A stretch of DNA of 64,000 bases from Methylobacterium sp. WSM2598 (GCF_000379105.1 NZ_KB900609.1:7002125-7066124), one strand, 5' to 3'. Shown: positions 45,509 to 53,624, numbered from the stretch's first letter. Notes: generated from the sequence alone by a model not told the origin. A program made the numbers and translations.

Positions 45509-46771
45509 TCAGGGCTGCCCGCGCCGATAGGCGGCCTCGATGCCCGGGAAGAGGTCGGCATTGACGAGCCAGCCCTCGACGCCCGCCTCCAGCACCGCGC
45601 GGGGCGCGAGGGCCTCGCGGGCCAGCGTCGCGGCGGTCTCGGCCCGCATCCGCCCGATCTCGGCCTTCTCGCGCTCGGAATCCCGCAGGAGCGGGCGCCA
45701 GGTGAACCAGATTCCCGGCGCGTCCCGGCCGAGGGCATCGCGCAGGAGGAGCGCGTCGAGGCGGGCCAGGGCGGGGGTCAGCTCCACCGCCTGGCGGGCC
45801 GCGACATGGTCGTAGTAGTTGCGCAGGTCGGCGTCGCCCGTGGCGTTGAGGCCGGCCGGGGACTGGCCGAGGAGCCGCGTCACCGGGATGTCGGCGGCGC
45901 CGGCCGCGATCTGCAGGAAGAGCCGGGCGACCTCGGGCAGGCCGGCGAAGTCGAGCTGCTTCTGCTGGTAGCGCTCGCCCTCCGGGGAGCGGCCGTCGCC
46001 CTCCAGCAGCAGCATGCCGAACATCGACTTCATGGCGGCGGCGTAGCCGAAGCGCTCGGTGAGGCGGCGCGTGCCCTCCTCGGTGGCGAGGGCCTGCGAC
46101 AGGCCCGGGACCGAGATCACGTCCTGCTTGGCCTCGGGCAGCATGGCGGCGGTGTGGGCGGCCGCCGCGGTCGCCTGGTCGATCGCCTCCAGCAGCGCCT
46201 GCAGCACGCTGTCCCCGAAGGCCTCGGCCGCGTCGGCGGGAAGCGGCGCGCCGACGAGCCGGACGATGCGCGAGGGATGCACCCGCTGCCCGCCGGCGAG
46301 GGTGTAGGTGTCGGGCTCGCCGAACCAGGGCGAGAGCGGGTCGCGCGCGATCGCCCCGGGCTGGAGCGCGTCCCGGGACAGGACGTGCAGGTAGCGCAGG
46401 CCCCCGCGTCCCACCGTCTCGGGGCGCAGCGGCCGGGCGGGGTCCGGGGCGCCGTCGCCGATCAGGATCGCCGCGCCCCCGTGCAGCCGCGCGAGGCGCA
46501 GGGCCCGCAGCAGCCCCTCGCGCAGGCGCAGCCGCGCCTCGGAGGCCTCGATGGCGGCGACCTCGGCGGGGGCGGCCTGCCAGGCGCGCCACTCGCGCAG
46601 CATGTCGAAGGGCACGATGTCCACGACCTTGCGGGCGAGCCAATTGTCCCGGTAGGCGGCGTCGAGTTCGGCCCGCCCCCGCGGCACGTGCAGGTGGCGG
46701 TGACCCGCGCCCTTGTCGCGCGGCCCGCCGAGGCCGGTGAGCAGGTGGACGAGGCGGTCGGCCAGCCACAT
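45509..46771 (-). CDS. DUF1073-family phage portal protein
   Basis: A 420-residue portal protein. Family traits include AYRDNWLARKVVDIVPFDML then REWRAW, DALQPGAIARDPLSPWFGEP and PDTYTLAGGQRVHPSRIVRL, and the late LFLQIAAGAADIPVTRLLGQ SPAGLNATGDADLRNYYD block. The DUF1073 family is listed with anti-CBASS Acb1-type proteins in some databases because the two are fused in certain phages; no separate Acb1 catalytic domain was noticed here. Start ATG 46771 shares one base with the terminase stop (TGATG). Confidence 0.85.
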   Translation of the reverse strand: MWLADRLVHLLTGLGGPRDKGAGHRHLHVPRGRAELDAAYRDNWLARKVVDIVPFDMLREWRAWQAAPAEVAAIEASEARLRLREGLLRALRLARLHGGAAILIGDGAPDPARPLRPETVGRGGLRYLHVLSRDALQPGAIARDPLSPWFGEPDTYTLAGGQRVHPSRIVRLVGAPLPADAAEAFGDSVLQALLEAIDQATAAAAHTAAMLPEAKQDVISVPGLSQALATEEGTRRLTERFGYAAAMKSMFGMLLLEGDGRSPEGERYQQKQLDFAGLPEVARLFLQIAAGAADIPVTRLLGQSPAGLNATGDADLRNYYDHVAARQAVELTPALARLDALLLRDALGRDAPGIWFTWRPLLRDSEREKAEIGRMRAETAATLAREALAPRAVLEAGVEGWLVNADLFPGIEAAYRRGQP

Positions 46772-48303
46772 CAGACAACTCCCAGCATGCCGTAGCGGCC
46801 CGGCCCGTTCAGGGTCCAGAAGGCCCGCGAGAGGGCGTCGACCTGGTCCAGGAAGGCGCCGTTCGGGAAGGCGGCGACCTCGTCCAGGAAGGCCTCGTTC
46901 CAGGGGCCGTCGAGGAGCAGGAGGTTGCCGGCCTCGCCCTGCGCCGAGACCGGGCCGGCGCGGGTGAGCTTGTCGCCGCTCTCCGGGCTGGCGCGGACGT
47001 CGTAGCCGGCGAGCTGCCGGATCAGGTCCTGGGCCTGGGCCTTGCCGGCCTGGCCGGGATCCTGCGGCAGGGCGATCCGGCAATCCGGCCCGTCCTCGGC
47101 GGCGGTGGCCAGGATCAGGCGGACCACCCCGCCCGGCGAGAGCCGGTCGCGGCGGACATCCGCCACCACGAAGCGGCCGTCCGGCGCCCGGGCGAGCTTC
47201 ACCCCCGCGGTGAAGGCGGGGCTGCGGCCGGGACGCGGCAGGCTCGCGGCGAGGTCCCAGGCCCGCACCAGGCGGCAGCCGGCGGGCAGCGCCCGCAGGC
47301 GGCCGAACCAGTGGCGCTTGAACAGGCCGCCCTCGCGCGGGGCCGGCCGCTGCTGGAACTGGCCGGCGCTGGCATAGGGCCCCATCGCGGCCTTGTCGCG
47401 CTCCACCACCGCGCGCGGGAAGCGGGCGGGGAAGAGCAGTTCGCCCTGCTCCCGGCGCGGGTCGGAGAAGCCGATCCGAGTCGTGCAGCGCCGCTCCGGC
47501 TCGAACTCCATCGGCAGCATAAGGTGCTCGTAGCCGAGGTCCCGCGCCAGGATCAGGCCGGAGAGGTCGCGCTCGTGCAGGCGCTGCATGACCACCACGA
47601 TGGCGGAGCGGGCCGGATCGGTGAGGCGGGTCGGCACGGATTCGAGGAACCAGCGGCCGATCCCCTCGCGCAGCCGCTCGGAATTGGCGTCCTCGGCCGA
47701 GAGGGGATCGTCCAGGATGACGCGGTCGCCGCGGGCGCCCGTGATGGCGCCGGGCGAGAGCGCCTCGCGCAGGCCGCAGGCCGTCGTCTCGAAGCGCTGC
47801 TTGCGGTTCTGGTCCCGGCGCAGGCGGACGCGGTCGCCCCAGAGGGCCCGGTACCAGCCGGAGGTGACGAGGCGGCGGGTGCGCAGGTTGTCGCGGACCG
47901 CCAGGGCCTGCCGGTGCGAGACGGCGAGGGTGCGCAGCCCCGGGCGGTTCCTCGGGCCCCATTCCCAGGCCGGCCAGAACACGCCGACGCAGAGGCTCTT
48001 CGACAGGCCCGGGGGCACGTTGATGAGGAGCCGCGTGATCTCGCCCCGGGTCACCGCCTCCAGATGCGCGCAGATCGCCTCGATCGGCCAGCCGTGCACG
48101 TAGGGGGTGGCGGGCTCGACGGCGGGCCAGGCCCGGCGCACGAAGCCCGCGAGGCTCTCCTCGCCCTCGATCCGGTCAAGCGCCCTCAGGAGCGCCGCCG
48201 GATCGTCGAGAAACGCTCTCGGCGATGCGGCGGAGCTGCTCGCGCTCCTCGGGCGCGAGGCCCGCGAGGGCGGCGTCGAGGTCGGGTCGCGGCGTCTCGT
48301 CAC
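46771..48303 (-). CDS. terminase large subunit
   Basis: About 510 residues. The ATPase part has a Walker A variant INVPPGLSKSL near residue 94-104 and Walker B DRVILDDPLSAED; the nuclease part includes VRAWDLAASLPRPG and ALPQDPGQAGKAQAQDLIRQ. This matches the TerL type that accompanies DUF1073 portals. The ATG at 48303 creates a 128-base overlap with the small subunit; the conserved part only begins about 30 residues in, so the true start may be a rarer codon further downstream within the overlap. The role is ATP-driven packaging and cutting of phage DNA. Confidence 0.88.
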   Translation of the reverse strand: MTRRRDPTSTPPSRASRPRSASSSAASPRAFLDDPAALLRALDRIEGEESLAGFVRRAWPAVEPATPYVHGWPIEAICAHLEAVTRGEITRLLINVPPGLSKSLCVGVFWPAWEWGPRNRPGLRTLAVSHRQALAVRDNLRTRRLVTSGWYRALWGDRVRLRRDQNRKQRFETTACGLREALSPGAITGARGDRVILDDPLSAEDANSERLREGIGRWFLESVPTRLTDPARSAIVVVMQRLHERDLSGLILARDLGYEHLMLPMEFEPERRCTTRIGFSDPRREQGELLFPARFPRAVVERDKAAMGPYASAGQFQQRPAPREGGLFKRHWFGRLRALPAGCRLVRAWDLAASLPRPGRSPAFTAGVKLARAPDGRFVVADVRRDRLSPGGVVRLILATAAEDGPDCRIALPQDPGQAGKAQAQDLIRQLAGYDVRASPESGDKLTRAGPVSAQGEAGNLLLLDGPWNEAFLDEVAAFPNGAFLDQVDALSRAFWTLNGPGRYGMLGVV

Positions 48304-48751
48304 CGGCCGTGTCCTTCAGGCCCCAGGCCTGGCGTTCGAGGGCGATCCAGAGGCGGGCCGCCTGGGCGAGGTCGCGCAGAGCGGTGCTGCGCTTGGCCAG
48401 GGAGTTGGCGCGCTCCCGGCCGTCCCCCTCCGATTCGTCCGCGAGGGCATCGATCTGCGCGGAGGCGGCCAGCACCTCCTCCAGGAGCCGCAGGGTCAGG
48501 GCCTGGCCCTGCTCGATGACGATCCGGTGGGCCGCGACCACGCGGCCGCGGTCCGGCGGAGTCCGATCCGGCGGGGTCCGATCCGGCAAGGCCTTGGCCG
48601 GGCGCGGCTGGCCACGCGGCCAGCCCTCCCGGCGCGCCCGCACCAGGATGCTGCTGTGCGCGACGGCGAAGCGCCGCGCCAGGGCGCGGGCGGAGGCGCC
48701 GGCGCACCACGCGGCCCTGATCGCCGCCCAGTCGATTGCTCTGTCTGTCAT
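48176..48751 (-). CDS. terminase small subunit
   Basis: A 191-residue DNA-binding packaging protein. The first 45 residues form a helix-turn-helix of TerS type (AAIRAAWCAGASARALARRF, then AVAHSSILVRARREGWPRG). A linker contains a doubled TPPDR, then a long oligomerisation coiled coil (HRIVIEQGQALTLRLLEEVL). The end is acidic-basic helix (LAPEEREQLRRIAESVSRRS). ATG 48751 is the first start in frame with the HTH. It is the first gene downstream of the LexA-type box. Confidence 0.82.
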   Translation of the reverse strand: MTDRAIDWAAIRAAWCAGASARALARRFAVAHSSILVRARREGWPRGQPRPAKALPDRTPPDRTPPDRGRVVAAHRIVIEQGQALTLRLLEEVLAASAQIDALADESEGDGRERANSLAKRSTALRDLAQAARLWIALERQAWGLKDTAGDETPRPDLDAALAGLAPEEREQLRRIAESVSRRSGGAPEGA

Positions 48752-48965
48752 GGGATCCGGGATTCGGCTCCGGGCGGCTCGCGCCGCGGGACACGAGCCG
48801 CGGGACACGAGCCGGCCTTGGCCTCGGTGATGCCGTGGGCCGGGTCCGGGGACACATCCCCGGGCGACGGACGAGCATCCATCGGCGGGGCAGTCGGGCG
48901 GCCACGGCCTCGAAGGCGGGCGGCGGACCCGGAACACCTGCGACCTTCGTACATGATCCCGTTTT

Positions 48966-48980
48966 GTTCGTCAAATGTTC
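48966..48980 (-). promoter_or_regulatory. LexA-type SOS box upstream of the packaging genes
   Basis: GTTCGTCAAATGTTC on the plus strand, i.e. GAAC-N7-GAAC on the minus strand, is an exact match to the alphaproteobacterial LexA site GTTC-N7-GTTC. On the minus strand it contains TTGACG, a good -35 box, with TACGAA 17 bases later as a weak -10. The site lies 215 bases before the terS start in the 546-base gap 48752-49297, whose only other feature is a short 15-base tandem duplication near 49,088-49,117. A 76-codon plus-strand frame from 48975 has no ribosome site. Confidence 0.6.
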
Positions 48981-49297
48981 TTTTTCGGTGTGGGGCCGGC
49001 GGCGGGCTCTGCACGGTGCGGGGCCCGTGCCGGCGCGGCGGATCGGGACGCGGCGCTCGGCCCCGTGGAGCCGGGCGGGGCCTTCCCGGCCCAACTCCTG
49101 CCGGCCCAACTCCTGCCGGCCCTTGGCGGGCAGGAGATCGTCTCCGTGCTGGGGAGGTCGAGCGCGGCCGCCGACCGCGTGGTCGCCGCTCGGGACCGGG
49201 GATAGCGCCGCCTGTCCGGGGCACCTGCCGCACCGGCGGCGGGCCGGCCCGCCTCCCCGTCGCGGCGCGACCGGCGGGGCGGCCGCCCTGCCGCGGT

Positions 49298-50305
49298 TCA
49301 GGGCAGGAAGACCGGCGGGACGGCGTGGGCGGCGAGCGCCCCCGCCGCCGGATGGTCGCCGGGGAGCACGACGGCGCCGAGCCCGATGCGGAAGGGCAGC
49401 GGCGGGGCGCCGAGGAGCGCCAGGTAGGTGTCGGGCAGGTGCTGGTGCAGGGTCTCGATCAGGAAGGCGATCGGCGTGCAGGCGGTGACGGGGCGCGCCA
49501 CCTGCCCGGCGAGCGGGACCGGCGTGCCGATCGCCGCGTAATCGTAGCCGCGCAGCCGCCACGCCGTCGCGTGGAGGGCGAGGTCGAGGATCACGCCGCC
49601 CTGCGGCGCCGGCTGGAAGAAGTCGCGTGTCGCCAGCACGTCGTCCCAGCCGTAGGGCACGCTGTCGAGGGTGTTGTAGAGGCGCGCGACGCGCCCCTCG
49701 AGGAGGGTGCCCGGCCCGAACAGGGCCGCGAAGGCGGAATTGCCCGGCGTCATCCCGGCGAAGGTCGCGACCTCCGGCCGGCGCGGCGGCGCCCGGCCCG
49801 CGAGCCAGAGCGCCACCACGGGGGCGAGCGTGCCCCCGAGGCTGTGCCCGGTCACGGCGAGCGGGGTCTGCGCCGGCAGGCCGTCGAGGGCCTGGGCGAG
49901 GCTGGTGCCGGCCTCGTCCGTGAGGGCGATCAGGGACGAGAAGCCCGCCCAGGTGCCCCCGGAGATGCAGGGATCCCCCGGCTCCTGGTCGCCCGGGTCG
50001 ACGGTCGCGCCGGAGGGCCATCGCGCCATCGGGCCGAAGGGCGAATCCTGGCGCGCATCGTCCCAGTAGGCGGGCGAGAAAGGGTTCGGGTAGGTGCCGC
50101 GGATCGCGAGCGCGACCCCGCCGCCCGGGCGCCGGTCCCGCGCCAGGAAGGCGAAGTTCACCGGCACCGCCTCGTCGCGGGCGATCCAGATCGCCTCCCA
50201 GATCCCGCCCGTCACCGGGCTCGTCGCCAGGTAGGCGGGGATCGCGGCCGGGTGCCCGTAGGCGATCCCGGCGAGTGTCATCAGTTCGGCCGCCGGGAGC
50301 GCCAT
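49298..50305 (-). CDS. class 3-type lipase / alpha-beta hydrolase
   Basis: A 335-residue protein with the lipase nucleophile elbow AVTGHSLGGTLAPV near residue 155 and a preceding segment VALAIRGTYPNPFSPAYWDD typical of class 3 lipases, where WxDxxxD-like pieces follow the oxyanion strand. The aspartate may be in LYNTLDSVPYGWDD and the histidine in ILDLALHATAWRL. No signal peptide is seen. It begins with a GGGAGG site and follows the beta-rich gene by 11 bases. A lipase is not a structural phage gene; it may be cargo that benefits the host or modifies the surface. Confidence 0.8.
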   Translation of the reverse strand: MALPAAELMTLAGIAYGHPAAIPAYLATSPVTGGIWEAIWIARDEAVPVNFAFLARDRRPGGGVALAIRGTYPNPFSPAYWDDARQDSPFGPMARWPSGATVDPGDQEPGDPCISGGTWAGFSSLIALTDEAGTSLAQALDGLPAQTPLAVTGHSLGGTLAPVVALWLAGRAPPRRPEVATFAGMTPGNSAFAALFGPGTLLEGRVARLYNTLDSVPYGWDDVLATRDFFQPAPQGGVILDLALHATAWRLRGYDYAAIGTPVPLAGQVARPVTACTPIAFLIETLHQHLPDTYLALLGAPPLPFRIGLGAVVLPGDHPAAGALAAHAVPPVFLP

Positions 50306-50316
50306 GGTCGCCTCCC

Positions 50317-50937
50317 TCAGCCGCCCACGACCGGGCCGCCCGGGATCGCGACCGAATAGGCCGCCGCCGCGATCGGCACGAGGGGATTGCCCGTCTGGCT
50401 GACGAAGTATTGCCGGATCGTGGCCGTCACGAGCAGCGGGGTTCCGGCATTCACCTGGAGCAGGACCGAGCCCCGGTTGGCGGCCGATTCCGTCGCGGCC
50501 ACGCCCTGGCTCGCCAGGCCGAGCCCGGTCGCCACGTACTCGACCCCGACGATGATCGTCCCGCCGGGCGGGATCGTGCGTCCGAAGGTCGGCCGGCCCG
50601 GCCGATTCGCGAATTCGGGCGTGATGTTGCTGATCGAGAGGTCGCTGCCGATCAGGTTCGCGGCGAGCTGGATCTTGCCGCCGGGGGGCGCGACGACGAA
50701 CGGAACGGTGGGCAGGTAGGTCAGCTGGAGGGTGGCGCTGCCGACCGCCGACGTGTTGGTGATCTGGATGAAGATGCCCTGCAGGACCAGGGGAACCTGG
50801 GTGAGGCCCGGAACGATCGGCTCCCCCAGCACCTCGAAGGGGATCAGGACGGTCGCGACCGCGGCGGGGTCGGAATCGGGGACGAGGAGGTCGTCGGGGG
50901 CCGCCAAGGCGGCGGACGGGTTGGCGATGAGGGGCAT
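50317..50937 (-). CDS. beta-rich protein of unknown function paired with the lipase
   Basis: A 206-residue protein with many short beta-type segments (GIFIQITNTSAVGSATLQLT, GSVLLQVNAGTPLLVTATIR) and few charges, ending VAIPGGPVVGG. No signal peptide or membrane helix is visible, and no family was recognised. It could be a decoration, fibre or secreted protein. A GGAGGACATTTC ribosome site precedes its ATG. The 229 bases upstream (50938-51166) are A+T-richer, with a GATGGCG/CGCCATC hairpin at 51060-51081, and probably hold its promoter. Confidence 0.65.
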   Translation of the reverse strand: MPLIANPSAALAAPDDLLVPDSDPAAVATVLIPFEVLGEPIVPGLTQVPLVLQGIFIQITNTSAVGSATLQLTYLPTVPFVVAPPGGKIQLAANLIGSDLSISNITPEFANRPGRPTFGRTIPPGGTIIVGVEYVATGLGLASQGVAATESAANRGSVLLQVNAGTPLLVTATIRQYFVSQTGNPLVPIAAAAYSVAIPGGPVVGG

Positions 50938-51166
50938 GAAATGTCCTCCCGCGGGCGATATCGGCCTGCGCGGCCGGCCGGAACCGCGTGCGCGGATGCC
51001 GCCCCCCCGCTCGGATCATGCCGATGACTGCGCCCGGTCTGCGTGCTTGTTGTGATGGGGATGGCGAAGACTTCCGCCATCGAAGATTTCATCCCATGAT
51101 TCTCTGAGTTCATCAAGGTAAGTTTCACTCATTTTGTTGCGCAAAAGAGTTTTCCGTCGGCCCGGT

Positions 51167-51844
51167 TCAGGGGCCGGGCGCCGCGCCCTCGTCCGGCGCG
51201 ACCTCCTCCGCCGCGAGGTCGACGCGGGTGGCCCGGCCGAACAGCCCGAGGGCGACCCGGTAGCGGCGCCGGGCGGGGTCGACCGCCTCGATCGTGCCGC
51301 GCAGCGCCGCGAGCGGCCCGCGCGTCACCCGCACCGCGTCCCCGAGGGCGAGGAGCACCGCCTCCACGGCCTCGTCCTCCCCCTCCCCGGCGCGGCCGGC
51401 CAGCGCGTCCGCGAAGGCCTGCAGGATCGGCGCCGGGATCGTCACGGCGCGGCCCTCGCGGAACAGCACCCGGAGCACGCCCGGATGGGCCTCGGCGCGG
51501 GCGAGGTCGGCGTCGTCGCGCAGGCCGAGGAAGACCAGGCGGTGCAGGAGCGGGACCGCGACGCGCCGGCGCGCGCCGTCCGGGCCGACCCGCTCGACCT
51601 CCTCGCGGGCCTCGAAGGCGCACAGGCCCAGGGCCGCGAGGTCCCGCACGACCCGGGGGGCCCAGCGCGGGCGGGTGCGGGCGACGAGCCAGACCCGGTC
51701 CGGCGCGACCAGGATGCGCGGCGGCCGGTGCCGGCGGCGGCGGCGGCGGATCGCCTCCGGCGCGGCGGCGGGCGGCCGGTCGTGGGCGAGGGCGGCGCGG
51801 CGGCGGCGGCAGACGCGGCGGCGCTTCTGCGACGCGCGGCTCAC
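51167..51844 (-). CDS. NusG-like transcription factor of the prophage
   Basis: A 225-residue protein. After a basic N-terminal tail (about 1-45, RRRRRRHRPPRILVAPD) comes a NusG N-terminal-like domain: VWLVARTRPRWAPRVVRDLA then ALGLCAFEAREEVERV and VPLLHRLVFLGLRDDADLAR. The C-terminal end has a KOW motif: LGDAVRVTRGPLAALRGTIE followed by AVDPARRRYRVALGLFGRAT. This is the NusG/RfaH architecture. A phage-borne paralogue next to the early control region suggests processive antitermination of late genes, which is inference. Confidence 0.8.
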   Translation of the reverse strand: MSRASQKRRRVCRRRRAALAHDRPPAAAPEAIRRRRRRHRPPRILVAPDRVWLVARTRPRWAPRVVRDLAALGLCAFEAREEVERVGPDGARRRVAVPLLHRLVFLGLRDDADLARAEAHPGVLRVLFREGRAVTIPAPILQAFADALAGRAGEGEDEAVEAVLLALGDAVRVTRGPLAALRGTIEAVDPARRRYRVALGLFGRATRVDLAAEEVAPDEGAAPGP

Positions 51845-51908
51845 GCGCGCCTCCCGGCCGGCCGCGGGGAGGATCCCGCGGCCCGCGCGACCGTTCCCGA
51901 AGCGGCCG

Positions 51909-52058
51909 TCAGGGCTCCGGGTCGCGGCCGGCCTCGCGCGTCTCCCCGGGAGGGTTCCGGTCGAGGTCCCGCAGGGCGCGGTCGATCCGCCGGCGCACGA
52001 TCACGAACAGGAGCACGCCCGCCGCGAGGGTCCAGAGCACGATCAGGGCGGCCTTCAT
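51909..52058 (-). CDS. 49-residue single-pass membrane protein
   Basis: A short frame with GAGGA eight bases before its ATG (52058). It starts MKAALIVLWTLAAGVLLFVI, one membrane helix, followed by a charged tail (VRRRIDRALRDLDRNPPGET, then REAGRDPEP). It is the first leftward gene after the repressor's divergent control region and precedes the NusG-like gene by 64 bases. Position suggests an early gene; function unknown. Confidence 0.55.
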   Translation of the reverse strand: MKAALIVLWTLAAGVLLFVIVRRRIDRALRDLDRNPPGETREAGRDPEP

Positions 52059-52339
52059 GGGGGCGTCCTCGGCGGGGTTGCGCGGGGCCGGACCGGCCCT
52101 CGGCCCGCACCGGATCGCGCCGCGGGCCCGCGGCGGCGCCCGGGAACCGGGCCGCGCCGGGCCGGCTTAGCGGCGAACCGGGCCCGGCGGAAGCCCGCCC
52201 CCCGGCCTCGAAGGGCCGCCTCCCGCCAGCGGGAACGCGGTCCGCGCGCGGAAGCGCGCGCGGCGCGGATCGGCGCCGTGTCATGGTACTCTCCTGCCGT
52301 TACGGAAGAGCGCGCGGCGGGCGCGATCGGGCCGGCCGC

Positions 52340-52370
52340 TTGTCTCACCGATCACTACATGATGTAATGA
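52340..52370 (+). promoter_or_regulatory. repressor promoter with palindromic operator
   Basis: The plus strand has TTGTCT (52340-52345), 17 bases, then TGTAAT (52363-52368), a strong match to a sigma70 promoter. A near-perfect palindrome TCACTACATGATGTAATGA (52352-52370) covers the -10 box and could be the repressor's own operator. On the minus strand the same site would overlap a leftward promoter (TTGATC then TAGTGA, 17 apart). Because the ATG at 52367 lies inside the -10 box, the repressor must start later, at 52421. The rest of 52059-52339 holds nothing recognised. Confidence 0.6.
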
Positions 52371-52420
52371 CCGCGATCAACACGCTAGGTAGCGAATACC
52401 TCTCTCAAGGTTGTGGACAG

Positions 52421-53104
52421 ATGGACGAGGCCCGTCTCCGGATCGATCAGGGCGAGCGGCTGCGCCTCGCGCGGCTGGCGGCGGGCTACCGCTCGGCCCG
52501 CGACGCGGCCCTGCGCAACGGCTGGCCGGAGAGCAGCTACCGGGCCCACGAGGCTGGCACGCGCACGATCGGGCAGGACGACGCCGAGCGCTACGCGGCC
52601 CGGTTCCGCCGGGACGGCGTGCAGGTGACCGCGAAGGGCCTGCTGTTCGGCGACGACGAGGCGGGCGAGCCCCCGGGGGAGAGCGGCCAGGTCGTGGGGG
52701 TGCGCGGCGTGATCAGCGCCGGGGGGCTGATCGCCACGGGGGACGAGCAGCCGGACCCGAGCGGCAACCTGTTCGAGGTGACGGTGCCGTTCTGGCTCCC
52801 GCCCGGCACGATCGCGTTCCGGGTCGCGGGCGCCTCCATGCACCCGAAATACGAGCCGGACGACATCGTGCTGTGCGCGCAGGGCGGGGAGAGCCCGGAG
52901 CGGCTCTTGGGCTGCTACGCGGCGGTGGCCACGCCGGACGGCAACCGCTTCCTCAAGAAGATCCTGCGCGGCTCGCGGCGGGGCACCTACCACCTGGAGA
53001 GCCACAACGCCCCGCTGATGACCGACCGCCGCCTCGCCTGGGCCTCCGGCATCATCAGCACGGTGCACGCGCAGCATTGGCGGCGCTTCACGGGGCCGCG
53101 CTGA
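52421..53104 (+). CDS. S24-family phage repressor (HTH plus LexA-like protease domain)
   Basis: A 227-residue repressor. Residues 8-65 form a divergent helix-turn-helix (GERLRLARLAAGYRSARDAA and ESSYRAHEAGTRTIGQDDAE). The C-terminal S24 peptidase domain (about 110-225) has the Ser nucleophile in VAGASMHPKYEPDDIVLCAQ and the catalytic Lys in RFLKKILRG, with YHLESHNAPL following. Self-cleavage on RecA activation would release the operator, linking the element to DNA damage. Start ATG 52421 is favoured because the earlier ATG lies within the promoter. The 3' end overlaps the convergent HARE-HTH gene by 17 bases. Confidence 0.87.
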   Translation: MDEARLRIDQGERLRLARLAAGYRSARDAALRNGWPESSYRAHEAGTRTIGQDDAERYAARFRRDGVQVTAKGLLFGDDEAGEPPGESGQVVGVRGVISAGGLIATGDEQPDPSGNLFEVTVPFWLPPGTIAFRVAGASMHPKYEPDDIVLCAQGGESPERLLGCYAAVATPDGNRFLKKILRGSRRGTYHLESHNAPLMTDRRLAWASGIISTVHAQHWRRFTGPR

Positions 53105-53624
53105 CCTTCACGGGCGCGTCGAGGGCGTAGACCCCGTCGCCGAGCCGGCGCAGGGCGGTGCCGCCCTGGGCGCGCTTCCACAGGCGGGTGTTGAGGGCGG
53201 CGACCGGATCGTGGCCCGGCAGGGTGTGGCCGCGCGCGGCGATCGCCTCCCAGATCTCCGCCGCGTGCATCGGCCGCCCGGCCGCGGCGAGCACCGCGAA
53301 GGCCGCCTCGATCACCCGCCGGCCCTCCGCGCGCCCGCCCGCCGCGGGCGGCCCCGCCGAGCGGGGCGAAGCGGGCGCCGCCGGATGAGGCGTCGCCGGA
53401 TGAAGCGTCGCTTGGGCGCTCGCTTGGACGCTCGCTTGGGCGCGCGCTTGGGCGGTTGGCGCGGGAGCGGGCGGAGCCTGCGCCGGGGCGGGTTCTGCCG
53501 CCGCGAGCCGGCGGCCGAGTTCGAGGTAGAGTTCGTGCTCGGCGATGGCGCGGTCGAGCGCCGCGCGCTGCTGGCGCAGGGCCTCCAGCCGCGCCCGCAC
53601 CTCCGCCTCCGACAGGACCATCAC
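53088..53624 (-). CDS. HARE-HTH winged-helix protein with coiled coil
   Basis: A 178-residue protein. Residues 4-45 are a coiled coil (EAEVRARLEALRQQRAALDR); the middle is a Pro/Ala/Gln-rich linker with QASAQA-like repeats; residues about 105-170 form a HARE-HTH-like winged helix: IEAAFAVLAAAGRPMHAAEI followed by WEAIAARGHTLPGHDPVAAL and NTRLWKRA. HARE-HTH domains are linked to restriction or DNA-binding roles. It faces the repressor tail to tail, and its upstream region carries six GGAAT/ATTCC half-sites, so it may be controlled by, or be, the protein that binds them. Confidence 0.65.
   Translation of the reverse strand: MMVLSEAEVRARLEALRQQRAALDRAIAEHELYLELGRRLAAAEPAPAQAPPAPAPTAQARAQASVQASAQATLHPATPHPAAPASPRSAGPPAAGGRAEGRRVIEAAFAVLAAAGRPMHAAEIWEAIAARGHTLPGHDPVAALNTRLWKRAQGGTALRRLGDGVYALDAPVKVSAAP

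Larger units (their letters stand above)
26891..53624. mobile_element. prophage-like element with RcGTA-type tail module
   Basis: Gene order from right to left follows a tailed-phage plan: repressor, NusG-like regulator, terminase, portal, protease-like protein, cement and capsid proteins, connectors, tail tube, tape measure, baseplate/hub, DUF2793 protein, lysozyme, holin-like protein. The tail part matches gene transfer agent genes g8-g15 in order; the head part (DUF1073, DUF2213, DUF2184) is of a different phage type from RcGTA. The module is interrupted at about 34,166-37,243 by phosphate-transport genes. No integrase, excisionase, DNA-replication genes or attachment-site repeats were recognised, so the limits given are simply the outermost phage-like genes. 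Confidence 0.85.

Noticed and set aside
45509..46771. anti-CBASS protein Acb1
   Set aside because: The DUF1073 family name is sometimes shown this way, but size, position after terminase and conserved segments are those of a portal protein, and no separate nuclease-like Acb1 domain was noticed.
46771..48751. programmed frameshift joining small and large terminase
   Set aside because: The 128-base overlap is better explained by an overlong start choice for the large subunit; no slippery sequence was seen.
48975..49205. 76-codon plus-strand frame beginning in the LexA-type box
   Set aside because: No ribosome site precedes the ATG, the product is low-complexity, and part of it is a 15-base duplication.
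51060..51081. riboswitch or structured leader before the beta-rich protein gene
   Set aside because: Only one short seven-pair hairpin is visible and no known riboswitch core could be recognised.
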